Below are positions 43,365 through 51,631 of a stretch of 64,000 nt of DNA, one piece after another. Made by a program: the position numbers and the translations under genes. Positions within the stretch are counted from its first letter, which is position 1; each line of letters starts with the position of its first letter. Where the stretch lies: NCBI RefSeq assembly GCF_027497495.1, contig NZ_CP114205.1, positions 3,596,001 through 3,660,000 on the forward strand. The letters are read 5' to 3'. The stretch is from Streptomyces tubercidicus (GTDB taxonomy: Bacteria; Actinomycetota; Actinomycetes; Streptomycetales; Streptomycetaceae). The notes under the pieces were generated by a model, which had not been told where the DNA came from, did no database searches, and worked only from the letters and a program-made list of their open reading frames with translations.

Positions 43365-44095
43365 GCGGCGAGATCCTCCACCGTGTCGGCGGGCTGGCGC
43401 AGGGCCTCGGCGATCAGTTCCAGCAGGTGGTGGAGTTCGTCGAGGCGCTCGCGGATGTCGGGTGGGGTGAAGTCGCTGTTGAGGGCGCGGGCGACCTGGT
43501 TGACGTTGACGCCGATGCGGTTGAGCTGACGCAGGACCTGGGCGCGGAACATGTGCGTGCGGCGGCGGTCCTCGGACAGGGGCAGGTTGGCAGTGAACCG
43601 GCCGGCGATGAAGGCCAGGACGACGTCGGCGGCGAAGCCGGATTCCCCCTTGTAGCCGTGCTCGGCGGCAGTCTCCTGAAGGCAGGCGTGCTCGTCGTCG
43701 GTGAACCGCAGCGGGCCGACGCGGACGGTGCGCTTGTTGCCGCTGAAGCGACGGATCGTGGGCTGGGCGTTCTTCACGGAGGGCTCGCCGGTGGCGCTCT
43801 CGGCGGCACGGGCGGGGCGGAGGGTCTCGCGTTGGATGGCGTGGAGCGTGTCCGGGTCGGGGCCACCCTCGGCCCCGACCCCTTGGCCCGGCGTCCCCTG
43901 GCGCTGGGCCGTCTCCGCCACCCCTGGGGCGGAGATCCCCGAAGGCCGGCCTTGAGTCGGACTCGGGGTACTACTGGCTCCGCCAGGGGCAATCCATCCG
44001 AATGCCCGCCGCAAAAGGCCCATCGCTCCAGGGGACTTCGTCAGCAGCCGTGGCTCGTTGTGAGTGGCCTCGGCGTGGTGTGGGTCGTGCGTCAT
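43361..44095 (-). CDS. MobC-type relaxosome accessory protein
   Basis: ATG 44095, after CCGGAGAGCC, gives 244 residues. The first 100 residues are of low complexity; the C-terminal part has RVGPLRFTDDEHACLQETAAE and the MobC signature QLNRIGVNVNQVARALN. MobC bends the oriT region and assists the relaxase, with which it overlaps by 4 bases. The oriT is probably in the short spacer upstream (44096-44265). Confidence 0.85.
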   Translation of the reverse strand: MTHDPHHAEATHNEPRLLTKSPGAMGLLRRAFGWIAPGGASSTPSPTQGRPSGISAPGVAETAQRQGTPGQGVGAEGGPDPDTLHAIQRETLRPARAAESATGEPSVKNAQPTIRRFSGNKRTVRVGPLRFTDDEHACLQETAAEHGYKGESGFAADVVLAFIAGRFTANLPLSEDRRRTHMFRAQVLRQLNRIGVNVNQVARALNSDFTPPDIRERLDELHHLLELIAEALRQPADTVEDLAA

Positions 44096-44265
44096 GGGTG
44101 GCTCTCCGGAAGGTGCGAGTGGGGCAGGCGGGCTGACGAGGAAGGGCAGGCAGAGTCCAGGCGGTCCACGGCCCCCTCCACAGGTGTGGATGACCAAGCG
44201 GTGAGGGGGCGGTGACCGGTGGCGGGGTGACCGGAAGGGTTCCGGTCACCCCATGGGGCGAGCGG

Positions 44266-45036
44266 TCAGTCCCTATCGGGACCGGTGCCGGAAGCGGCTT
44301 CGAGCTCGCGTCTAAGGACTTCCATCACCTCGGTCAGCCGTTCCCCGCTGACCGTCAGTCCCTTGGCCCGTATGGCCTTTTGGACAATGTCTCGGGTGGC
44401 TTTGCCCTGCTCTGCAGCGGCGATCCGACCGATCTCCACGAGTTCGTCGACCGTGGCCCCAGCTGGGCGGCCCCCACGTGGCTTGCTGTCCGATTCCCGG
44501 AGCTGAGGTTCCGACGACCGGGCGGAACTGCCAACCGGTGGCTCAGTGGCACGGACAGCAGCATTGGTCGCTGACTCCGGCCCCTCATCCAACGCCGGTC
44601 CCATTCGGCCGATCGGCCGGTCGACCAGCTGGTGGATCTGCCGCATCAGGACGCCGAAGGCCAGCAGCGCGGCGGTCGGGGGTACGGCAGCGACCACATA
44701 GTCGAGCAGGGGCTTCGCTCCGGGCCCGCCGGCCCCGCTGACCCCGGCTACGTTCAGCGCGATGGAACCGATCGATCCGGTGGCCGTGAGGGCGATGGCC
44801 CACCCATCGGTGAGCCGCCGCAGGCCCGCGCGGAGCATCAGCAACTCCCCCGCGACGATGAACGCATCCAACGTCGCGGGCCAGGCCCATTGGCGTACGG
44901 GGGAACTCTTGAGCCCGTGCTGCCCAGCGACCTCGGCAAGGTGCGCGTAGGAGAGCCAGAACCCACCGGCAGTCAGGGCGACGATGACGGTTCCCGCCGC
45001 GACGAGCGCATACTGCTCGGCGGTCTGTTTGGTCAT
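44266..45036 (-). CDS. DUF2637 membrane protein
   Basis: ATG 45036 follows CAGGAGGGCAGCAGGTG, a strong site; 256 residues. Four membrane segments in the first 150 residues (VAAGTVIVALTAGGFWLSYA, and AFIVAGELLMLRAGLRRLTD among them) match DUF2637, a family encoded widely on actinomycete plasmids and integrative elements, where an accessory role in transfer (Spd-like) is suspected. The C-terminal half is soluble with a helical GRIAAAEQGKATRDIVQ domain resembling a DNA-binding helix-turn-helix. Confidence 0.75.
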   Translation of the reverse strand: MTKQTAEQYALVAAGTVIVALTAGGFWLSYAHLAEVAGQHGLKSSPVRQWAWPATLDAFIVAGELLMLRAGLRRLTDGWAIALTATGSIGSIALNVAGVSGAGGPGAKPLLDYVVAAVPPTAALLAFGVLMRQIHQLVDRPIGRMGPALDEGPESATNAAVRATEPPVGSSARSSEPQLRESDSKPRGGRPAGATVDELVEIGRIAAAEQGKATRDIVQKAIRAKGLTVSGERLTEVMEVLRRELEAASGTGPDRD

Positions 45037-45149
45037 CACCTGCTGCCCTCCTGGCCTAAAAGCGCGGCTCCCACCGGTGTCCTGATCGGTGTGGTCGGCG
45101 AGTGGTGCGAGGGTGGTCAAGCGGGGTTCTCCTGTGGTGGTGGCGTGGT

Positions 45150-45497
45150 CCGTCTTGGCCGTCTTGGCCGTTGAAACCGCAGGTCAGGGTGAGTACGGCA
45201 CAGGTGCTGGCGTTCCGTCTCGGCGGCGGTGCCGACGTATTGCGGCACCGCCGCCCTCGGGTTGGAGCGTGGGGGTGGCAGTGGACGGGGCGGATCCGTC
45301 TTCCGTCTTGGCCGAAGCTCCTGTGACCTGCGGCGATACGGCAGGGACGCCTAGGACGGCACAAGACGGAGGTGGGAGACGTCCTGGCGGTCAGCGCGCC
45401 GTTGGTCATCGCGTTGCCGTCTTGAGCCTGGCTGCCGTCTTACCGACATGCCGTTTGACCTGCGGGATCACGGCAGGGACGGCAAGGACGGCAACCG
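45150..45497. repeat. Iteron-like repeat array, candidate origin of replication
   Basis: CCGTCTT occurs six times (45150, 45159, 45296, 45303, 45417, 45435) and its complement AAGACGG once at 45363. TGACCTGCGG occurs at 45324 and 45456, each followed within 3-4 bases by ACGGCAGGGACG, and once inverted (CCGCAGGTCA at 45178). The array fills the gene-free space directly behind the replication-ATPase gene. Integrative elements of actinomycetes replicate after excision from such arrays. Confidence 0.55.
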
Positions 45498-45509
45498 GAG
45501 GGGCGGGGC

Positions 45510-46820
45510 TCAGCCCGAGCTGGGCGTGGGACCGGCGTCGACCGGGTGCACGGTGGGGCAGTAGCGCCGCCACGCGTCGAGGAACTTGTTGCGCATGTAG
45601 CCCTTGAGCTGCCTTCCGTCGGCCATGCGCACGTTGCCGGGCCGAATGTCGAAGTCGCGCAGCATCCTGCTGAGCTCTCGGGCCGTTAGGCCGTCACGTC
45701 CCCGCTCCGCCCACGGGGCTTCGGCGTCTTGGCGCAGGTGGTGGAGGAGGTCCCCTGTGGACAGGCTGTCCACCTCACGCTGGGCGAAGAAGACCCGGCG
45801 GATGTCGGCGAGGATTCGTGCACCACTGGGGTGGTCCTCCTCGGCCGCCACTTCGGCATTGACCATCCGCACGCAGGCGACCCGCGCCAGCCGGGGCCAG
45901 CGACCGCCTGCCAGATCGGCGACGATCACCAGGGGCTCCCACGTGTCTGCGGCGCGGTCTTCGACCGGCATGTCCGGCTCCAGGTTCGCGGCCTCCTCCA
46001 GCAGCGGCCTGGCCCACGCGTGGATGCGGTCGCGTATCTCGTGCAGGGCGGGGATGTCGCGGCGGGAGCGGAAGGGCCGGACCTTCTCGCCCTCGGCCCG
46101 GCGCCGCATGCGGATCACCACTGAACGGTCCATGACCGTGTCAGGCAGGTCACCGATTCCCGCGATGGCCGCCATGGCGAAGGTGGCGAACTTGTGCGGG
46201 GTGTGGTCGTTGCCGACGACTCGGGTGACGTACCGGCCGCGCTGATGACCGGCGTTGAGCAGGCCACGCGTCTCCTCGTTCTTCTCCGCCACCTTCGGGC
46301 CGAAGATGGTGTCGGCCTCGTCCACCAGCAGCGTCGGCGGCTCCTCCTCGCTGATCGAGCGGAAGATGGCCGCCGGTGTGGTGTTGATGGTCAGCATCGG
46401 CTCGTGGACCGTCTCGGTCAGCACGTCCAGCAGCCGCGACTTGCCGCAGCGCTTCGCCGGGCCCACCACCGCCAGGCGCGGGGCGTGCTGCCACGCGGGC
46501 TGGAGATGCGTCGCCGCCACCCACAGAGTGATCGCGTCCAGCGCCTCCGACGAGGGCGGGATCACGATCTGGGCTACCTGGGAGCGCAGTTCGTCCAGCA
46601 GATTCGAACCAGCTGTCGGCTCCGCGTCGGGTAGATCCTCCAGCTCGCTCGCGGCATCCGCCTCGTCTACGCTGCGTTCGACCGCACCCCCGCTCGGGTC
46701 TGCCTCGGCGCTGTCGGCCTGCACTGCGCGCATATGGGCGCCGGGCTGGCCGGGGATGGCCGTGGCGGGCCAGCCCGCTCGGGCGGGGGCGGAATAGGAC
46801 TCGGGGTTCTCGGGTTGCAC
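45510..46820 (-). CDS. DUF3631-type replication initiator ATPase
   Basis: GTG 46820, after GAGGAGCCGCCCA, gives 436 residues; ATG 46733 is an alternative. Walker A is VVGPAKRCGKSRLLDVL and Walker B TLLVDEADTIFG, with a helicase-like arginine region in VMDRSVVIRMRRR. DUF3631 proteins of this kind are primase/helicase-like replication proteins of plasmids and integrative elements. The C-terminal half (LRDFDIRPGNVRMADGRQL) is a winged-helix-like DNA-binding segment. It is the likely user of the adjacent repeats. Confidence 0.8.
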   Translation of the reverse strand: MQPENPESYSAPARAGWPATAIPGQPGAHMRAVQADSAEADPSGGAVERSVDEADAASELEDLPDAEPTAGSNLLDELRSQVAQIVIPPSSEALDAITLWVAATHLQPAWQHAPRLAVVGPAKRCGKSRLLDVLTETVHEPMLTINTTPAAIFRSISEEEPPTLLVDEADTIFGPKVAEKNEETRGLLNAGHQRGRYVTRVVGNDHTPHKFATFAMAAIAGIGDLPDTVMDRSVVIRMRRRAEGEKVRPFRSRRDIPALHEIRDRIHAWARPLLEEAANLEPDMPVEDRAADTWEPLVIVADLAGGRWPRLARVACVRMVNAEVAAEEDHPSGARILADIRRVFFAQREVDSLSTGDLLHHLRQDAEAPWAERGRDGLTARELSRMLRDFDIRPGNVRMADGRQLKGYMRNKFLDAWRRYCPTVHPVDAGPTPSSG

Positions 46821-46904
46821 TGGGCGGCTCCTCGTCTGGCGGTGTCGGGCTTGCACGCCCCTGTCGCCGGGTCGGTTCTCATGGGATTGCTGGGGAGCCT
46901 TGGG

Positions 46905-46930
46905 GCCTCCGGCGTTGCACCGCCGGAGGC
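46905..46930 (-). terminator. Hairpin between excisionase and replication genes
   Basis: GCCTCCGGCG at 46905-46914 pairs perfectly with CGCCGGAGGC at 46921-46930. It sits in the 233-base gap between two same-strand genes and may attenuate read-through. Confidence 0.55.
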
Positions 46931-47053
46931 TCTCCCCCTTCTCGCGGGCGTCTCGGTACCGCGAGCGACCACGGACAGTACGTCCACGCCGCGCCGCAGT
47001 CCAGGGATTCTGTGTCAGCTCAGCGCAGAAGCGCCTGCTACGCATCAAATGCT

Positions 47054-47248
47054 TCACGCAGCCAGCCCCAGCAGGGCCAACAAGTCCGCGGTCACCACCC
47101 GATAGGCGTTCCCGAGCCGGAGCACCTTGCAGGGGTACTGACCACGCTTGGCGAGCTCGTACCCCTTACTCCGCCCGAGCCCCAGCGCCCGGTTGCCTGT
47201 CTCCAGGTCAACGGCGGCAGGGAGCACCAGAAGCTCCTCCCGGCTCAT
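47054..47248 (-). CDS. Excisionase-like helix-turn-helix protein
   Basis: ATG 47248, after GAAGGGG, gives 64 residues; an in-frame ATG at 47284 adds 12. The winged-helix core (AVDLETGNRALGLGRSKGYE followed by LAKRGQYPCKVLRLGNAYRV) is the MerR-like fold of Xis proteins of actinomycete integrative elements. It is divergent from the regulator-integrase operon and near the arm-type sites, as expected for a recombination directionality factor. Confidence 0.8.
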   Translation of the reverse strand: MSREELLVLPAAVDLETGNRALGLGRSKGYELAKRGQYPCKVLRLGNAYRVVTADLLALLGLAA

Positions 47249-47369
47249 CCCCTTCGCTCGGCCGGCCTCTTCGCTCTCGCGCATGCGCGCTCCATCCACG
47301 ACTGAGCCCTCGGCGAACGCGACCATCGCGCCCGTCTCCAGGTCACGAAATCAACGTTAGGCGAGCTAA

Positions 47370-47386
47370 TGTGTCTGCATGACACA
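47370..47386. promoter_or_regulatory. Operator and possible leaderless promoter at the regulator start
   Basis: TGTGTC at 47370-47375 and GACACA at 47381-47386 are a perfect inverted repeat spanning the ATG at 47379. TAATGT at 47367-47372 could serve as the -10 element, placing the transcript start at or near the ATG. No ribosome site precedes that ATG. Autoregulation by the XRE protein would fit. Confidence 0.4.
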
Positions 47387-48080
47387 ACGCCGTAGCGACC
47401 ATGGATACGAGAAGGCCGACGACGAGGACGACGTCCTTGAGTGGGTGGACCAGGTCATGGCCACCGTGGCCGGCGAGGTCCGCAGACGACGGAAGGAACT
47501 GGGTTGGAGCGCACAGGACTTGGCCGACAAGTGCGAGGAGATCGGCCACCCGATCCCCCGCAACGTGATCGCCAATATGGAGTCCGGACGCCGCTCCAAC
47601 CTGCCCCTGGTCGACGTCATGGTCCTGGCCCAGGCTCTGAACACCCCACCCATCTGCCTCATCTACCCCGTCGGCTACGTCGACGACGTCCAGCGGCTCC
47701 CGCTCCAGGACTCCACCTCCCCACTGGACGCACTGCGGTGGTTCACCGGGGAGGAGACCGATCTCGGCGCGGACGACGACATGCTCCGCTACTTCCGGGC
47801 CCACCACGCAGCCCAGGAGCGACTGCGAAGCGCGCGCCGTGACGAGGAGCACGCGCGCTACCACGCCCAGACCGCCCCGAACGCCGACCGCAAGGCCGAG
47901 GCCCTCCGCTCCCAGGCCCGTGCCGCCGAGACGGCCGATAACGCCGAAAACCGCCTGCGCAGAGTTCGCGCCTTCATCGAGGAAGAGGGCGTCACGCCTC
48001 CACTCCTGTGGCCCGACCTTGCCGCCGCAATCGATTCACCCGGGAGCGATCCCGACACCACCGAGGAGAATGATCTTTGA
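47379..48080 (+). CDS. XRE-family regulator of the element
   Basis: 233 residues. The helix-turn-helix is EVRRRRKELGWSAQDLADKC, then IPRNVIANMESGRRSNLPLV. The C-terminal half is a highly charged helical segment (residues 140-205). Its stop overlaps the integrase start. A repressor beside integrase commonly holds an element in the integrated state; the divergent xis gene would be its other target. Confidence 0.85.
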   Translation: MTQRRSDHGYEKADDEDDVLEWVDQVMATVAGEVRRRRKELGWSAQDLADKCEEIGHPIPRNVIANMESGRRSNLPLVDVMVLAQALNTPPICLIYPVGYVDDVQRLPLQDSTSPLDALRWFTGEETDLGADDDMLRYFRAHHAAQERLRSARRDEEHARYHAQTAPNADRKAEALRSQARAAETADNAENRLRRVRAFIEEEGVTPPLLWPDLAAAIDSPGSDPDTTEENDL

Positions 48081-49735
48081 AGGGCTCCACCTATCGCCGC
48101 TGCTCCTGCCGCGACCCGAAGACCGGCAAGGAACTCGGCAGCTCCTGCCCCAAGCGCAACAGCAGGAACCACTGCACCTACTCCATACGCCAGGAGCTCT
48201 CACCCCGTGAGGACGGCAGCCGACGCTCGTTCGCCCGTGGCGGGTACAGCAGCCTCAAGTCGGCCCAGGCCGACCTCGACCACGTCCGCGCTCTCCTCGG
48301 GCTGGCCGAGTCGGACGACCCCGAGGGCACAGAACTCATCGCCGAGATGCTGGCGGAGGTCAGCCGCGAGCGGTCGCCTCTGCCTGACGTCGAGGAGACG
48401 AGGCGGCGCCTGAACGCCGGCCAGGACCTCATCGGCAGCCTGACAGTGAGCGAATGGCTCGACCGGTGGCTGGCCGGTAAGCGCATACGCAAGTCCGGCC
48501 TCAACCGCTACGAGACCGACATCCGCGTGCACTTGAAGCCGCGCATCGGAAACCGGCGGCTGGACCGGCTGCGCGTCAGCCACCTCAGCGAGATGTTCAC
48601 GGACATCCGCGACGCCAACGCCCGGATCCTGGAGGACAACGCCCAGCGGCGAGCCGCGATCGACGAGCTGGCGACCGTACCGTGGAAGGGCGTGGAGAAC
48701 CGTGCTCGTCGCAAGGCGATGAAGGCCGCAATCGACGAGATGCCGTGCTTCCGTCGCATCACCGGCCCCGCCACGCGTCAGCACGTCAAGGCCACTCTTC
48801 GCGCGGCCCTGAACGACGCGATCGGGCAGCAGATCATCACGTTCAACCCGGCCGCCTACGTCGAGATCGACCCCGCACGCAAGCCCAAGGCGCTCGTGTG
48901 GACGGACGAGCGGGTTGCCAAGTGGGAGCAGACGGGCGAGAAGCCGTCGCCGGTGATGGTCTGGACGCCCCAGCAGACCGGCGCCTTCCTCGACTTCGTC
49001 GCCGAGGACCGCCTGTACGCGATGTGGCACCTGATCGCCTTCCGCGGCCTGCGCCGTGGCGAGGCATGCGGGCAACCATGGTCGGAGACGAACCTCGACA
49101 CCCACTCCCTCACCGTCTCCTCCCAACTCGTGCAGGACGGATGGGAGATCGAGGCATCCGGTCCCAAGACGGACAGCGGCTATCGCGTGGTCGCACTCGA
49201 CGACGACACCATCGATGTCCTCAAGCGACACCGCGAGCGGCAGGAAGCGGACCGCGCGGAGTGGGGCTCAGCCTGGGTCGAGACGGGCCACGTCTTCACT
49301 CAGGAAGACGGCTCCTGGCTCCACCCGGGCAAGGTGACCGACCTCTTCGAGCGCCTCGTCGCCGCCTCCGGCCTCCCGCCGATCCGGCTGCACGACCTGC
49401 GCCACGGCGCAGCAACGCTCATGCTGGCCGCCGACATCGACATCAAGATCGTGTCGGACACCCTCGGGCACAGTGACACCCGCATCACGCGGGACATCTA
49501 CCAGAGCGTCCTGCCCCAGGTCGGCAAGAGCGCCGCCGAGGCGACGGCGAAGCTGGTCCCGCTTCAGCGCAAGACCGAGGCGGAGAAGGCGGCCCGCAAG
49601 GCCGCGAAGAAGGAGAAGGCCAAGAAGGCCGCGGCGAAGAACGCCGGCAAGGGCAAGGGCGGCAAACCGAAGAACAAGGCGAAAGCCCAGCCCAAGGCCG
49701 ACAAGAAAGCCAAGCTTCGGAAGCCCAAGAAGTAG
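48077..49735 (+). CDS. int: Site-specific tyrosine integrase
   Basis: TTG 48077 starts inside the preceding stop codon, after GAGGAG, giving 552 residues. The N-terminal cysteine motif (RRCSCRDPKTGKELG) and arm-binding region precede the catalytic domain. Catalytic residues are visible in AFRGLRRGEACG (Arg I), LHDLRHGAATL (His-x-x-Arg) and TLGHSDTRITRDIYQ (His/Trp position and Tyr). The last 60 residues are lysine/alanine-rich. It is adjacent to the attachment site in tRNA-Thr. Confidence 0.95.
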   Translation: MKGSTYRRCSCRDPKTGKELGSSCPKRNSRNHCTYSIRQELSPREDGSRRSFARGGYSSLKSAQADLDHVRALLGLAESDDPEGTELIAEMLAEVSRERSPLPDVEETRRRLNAGQDLIGSLTVSEWLDRWLAGKRIRKSGLNRYETDIRVHLKPRIGNRRLDRLRVSHLSEMFTDIRDANARILEDNAQRRAAIDELATVPWKGVENRARRKAMKAAIDEMPCFRRITGPATRQHVKATLRAALNDAIGQQIITFNPAAYVEIDPARKPKALVWTDERVAKWEQTGEKPSPVMVWTPQQTGAFLDFVAEDRLYAMWHLIAFRGLRRGEACGQPWSETNLDTHSLTVSSQLVQDGWEIEASGPKTDSGYRVVALDDDTIDVLKRHRERQEADRAEWGSAWVETGHVFTQEDGSWLHPGKVTDLFERLVAASGLPPIRLHDLRHGAATLMLAADIDIKIVSDTLGHSDTRITRDIYQSVLPQVGKSAAEATAKLVPLQRKTEAEKAARKAAKKEKAKKAAAKNAGKGKGGKPKNKAKAQPKADKKAKLRKPKK

Positions 49736-49750
49736 GTCTCTGAGCGCCTC

Positions 49751-49771
49751 CGCTCACGCATCGCTCACGCA
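49751..49771. repeat. Right arm-type integrase site
   Basis: Two copies of CGCTCACGCA, one base apart, in the same orientation as the pair at 24040-24061. It lies just beyond the integrase stop and about 90 bases from the core repeat. Confidence 0.65.
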
Positions 49772-49822
49772 AGCCATCCCGCGGCACCCTGGCCGTGTGA
49801 CGCGTCATGCCCCGAGCAACGC

Positions 49823-49859
49823 AAAAGGCCAGGTCACGGGCTGTGTGACCTGGCCTTTT
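49823..49859 (-). terminator. Element-borne terminator for the rebuilt tRNA-Thr
   Basis: AAAAGGCCAGGTCAC at 49823-49837 and GTGACCTGGCCTTTT at 49845-49859 form a perfect 15-bp stem with a 7-base loop and A/T-rich ends. It lies 5 bases downstream of the tRNA 3' end on its strand and can also end integrase read-through. Confidence 0.85.
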
Positions 49860-49863
49860 TACG

Positions 49864-49906
49864 GAGCCGCCTTCGGGATTCGAACCCGAGACCTACGCAT
49901 TACGAG
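49864..49906. repeat. Right attachment site (attR), inside tRNA-Thr
   Basis: The 43-bp copy identical to the left repeat; it covers the tRNA from the anticodon to the discriminator base, so insertion keeps the tRNA gene intact. Confidence 0.95.
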
Positions 49907-49938
49907 TGCGTTGCTCTGGCCAACTGAGCTAAGGCGGC
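49865..49938 (-). tRNA. tRNA-Thr, anticodon CGT
   Basis: A 74-base cloverleaf: acceptor GCCGCCT/AGGCGGC, D-stem GCTC/GAGC, anticodon stem ACGCA/TGCGT with loop CTCGTAA (anticodon CGT), T-stem TCGGG/CCCGA with TTCGAAT loop. CCA is not encoded. It is the integration target of the element. Confidence 0.95.
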
Positions 49939-50041
49939 GTGGTGCGCGGCCCAGTCTACACATCGGGGAGGGGTGGTCTGTAACCGGTTTAGGGGCTGGT
50001 CAGAGGTTGGTGGGGCGGGAGGGGGGTGGGTGTGGTGTGGG

Positions 50042-51631
50042 TCACTTGCAGTGCTTGCCCTTTGGGGGGACGGTGCCGTTGAGGAGGTAGGCGTTGACCG
50101 CGTTGTCGATGCACTTGCTGCCGCGGCCGTAGGCGGTGTGGCCGTCGCCCTCGTAGGTGAGGAGGGTGGCGCTGGAGAGCTGGGCGGCGAGGGCCTTGGC
50201 CCAGACGTAGGGGGTGGCCGGGTCGCGGGTGGTGCCGACGACGAGGATCGGGGCGGCGCCCTTGGCCTCGATGCGGTGGGCCGTGCCGGTGGGCTTGACC
50301 GGCCAGTACGCGCAGTTCAGGGCGGACCAGGCGAAGTTGACGCCGAAGACCGGGGATGCCTTGCGGAAGCTGGGCAGGGCGGCGCGGACCTGGTCGGGGC
50401 TGGTGAAGGCGGTGGCGAGGTCGAGGCAGTTGACGGCGGGGTTGGCGTACATCTGGTTGGCGTAGGTGCCGTTCGGCTCGCGCTCGTAGTAGCTGTCGGA
50501 GAGGGAGAGCAGGCCGCGGCCGTTGCCGGACTTGGCCTGGGCGATGTACTCGCGCAGGACGGGCCAGGCGCGCTGGTCGTACATGGCGGCGAAGACGCCC
50601 GTGGTCGCGAGGGATTCCGTGAGCTTTCGCTGCTCGCCGGTGGCCACCGGGTGGGCGTCCAGCTTCTTGAAGAGGGCGGCGAGCTGGCGGCCGGCGTCGT
50701 CGACGCTCTTGGTGCCGAGCGGGCAGTCCTTGTGCTTGATGCAGTCCGCGGCGAACGCCCTGAAGGCGGTGTCGAAGCCGGCGGCCTGGTTGAGGTTGAC
50801 GGTGCGGGAGTCGAGCGCCGGGTTCAGGGCGCCGTCCAGGACCATACGGCCGACGCGGGAGGGGTAGAGGCCGGCGTAGGTCGCGCCGAGGAAGGTGCCG
50901 TAGGAGGCGCCCACGTAGTAGGCCTTCTTGTCGCCCAGGACGGCGCGCAGCACGTCCATGTCGCGGGCGGCCTCGATGGTAGAGACGTGGCCGAGCAGCT
51001 TGCCGGCGCGGGAGGCGCAGCCCTTGGCGAAGCTGCGGTAGGCGCTGGTGAGCTTGTTGACCTCGGCAGGTGAGTCCGGGGTCACATCGGTCTGGGTGTA
51101 GCGGTCCATCTGCTTGTTGGACAGGCACTCGACCGGTGCGCTGCGGGCCACGCCGCGGGGGTCCATCGCCACCATGTCGTACCGGGCGCGGATCGCGGCG
51201 GGCTGGGGCGCGTACTGCTGGAGGTAGTCGATCGCCGAAGCGCCGGGGCCGCCCGGATTGACCTGGAGGGAGCCGATGCGGCGGCCGGGGCCGGTGGCCT
51301 TCTTGCGGGCCACCGCGAGCTTGAGATCGGTGTCCGCGCTGGGCTTGGCGTAGTCCAGGGGCGCCTTCATCGTGGCGCACTCGAAGCCCGCCACCCCGCA
51401 GGGATGCCAGCTCAGCTTCTGGTCGTAATACGGGCGGAGGCCGGACGGGGTGGCGGCCGGGAGGGGCGCGAGGGAGGCGGCCTCGGCGGGGCGCTGGACA
51501 CCGGCCTCCGTTCGGCCACTCGGGGACGCCGCACTGTCGGGGGACGAACTCCCCGAGGAGCAGCCGGAGATCAGCAGAGCGGTGGCCGCGAAGGCGGCGG
51601 CAGAGGTGCGGAACAGGCGGCTGGTGGCCAT
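50042..51631 (-). CDS. Exported TAP-like peptidase (alpha/beta hydrolase)
   Basis: 529 residues with a lipoprotein signal (ALLISGCSSG). SLQVNPGGPGASA forms the oxyanion loop and GASYGTFLGATYAG the nucleophile elbow with Ser; the catalytic acid and histidine lie in VVGTTRDPATPY and YEGDGHTAYG. The last ~100 residues are the TAP-like C-terminal domain, which ends with a cysteine pair (SKCID and KHCK). This is the SlpD/SlpE-type tripeptidyl aminopeptidase family of Streptomyces. It is divergent from none of its neighbours and ends near the tRNA. Confidence 0.9.
   Translation of the reverse strand: MATSRLFRTSAAAFAATALLISGCSSGSSSPDSAASPSGRTEAGVQRPAEAASLAPLPAATPSGLRPYYDQKLSWHPCGVAGFECATMKAPLDYAKPSADTDLKLAVARKKATGPGRRIGSLQVNPGGPGASAIDYLQQYAPQPAAIRARYDMVAMDPRGVARSAPVECLSNKQMDRYTQTDVTPDSPAEVNKLTSAYRSFAKGCASRAGKLLGHVSTIEAARDMDVLRAVLGDKKAYYVGASYGTFLGATYAGLYPSRVGRMVLDGALNPALDSRTVNLNQAAGFDTAFRAFAADCIKHKDCPLGTKSVDDAGRQLAALFKKLDAHPVATGEQRKLTESLATTGVFAAMYDQRAWPVLREYIAQAKSGNGRGLLSLSDSYYEREPNGTYANQMYANPAVNCLDLATAFTSPDQVRAALPSFRKASPVFGVNFAWSALNCAYWPVKPTGTAHRIEAKGAAPILVVGTTRDPATPYVWAKALAAQLSSATLLTYEGDGHTAYGRGSKCIDNAVNAYLLNGTVPPKGKHCK

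Larger units (their letters stand above)
23880..49906. mobile_element. Integrative mobilizable element in tRNA-Thr(CGT), about 26 kb
   Basis: The boundaries are identical 43-bp repeats at 23880-23922 and 49864-49906. The right copy is the 3' part of a complete tRNA-Thr gene and the left copy is that part alone. Between them are a tyrosine integrase (beside the tRNA, as usual), an excisionase-like gene, a replication ATPase with repeats, MobC and a relaxase. Cargo makes up the left 18 kb. No TraB/FtsK-like translocase or type IV secretion genes are seen, so transfer probably needs a helper. The backbone overlaps with actinomycete integrative elements, but the relaxase route sets it apart from pSAM2-like ones. 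Confidence 0.92.

Noticed and set aside
45150..45497. CRISPR array between DUF2637 and replication genes
   Set aside because: Repeats are short, vary in spacing and orientation, and no cas gene is near. An iteron-like origin fits better.
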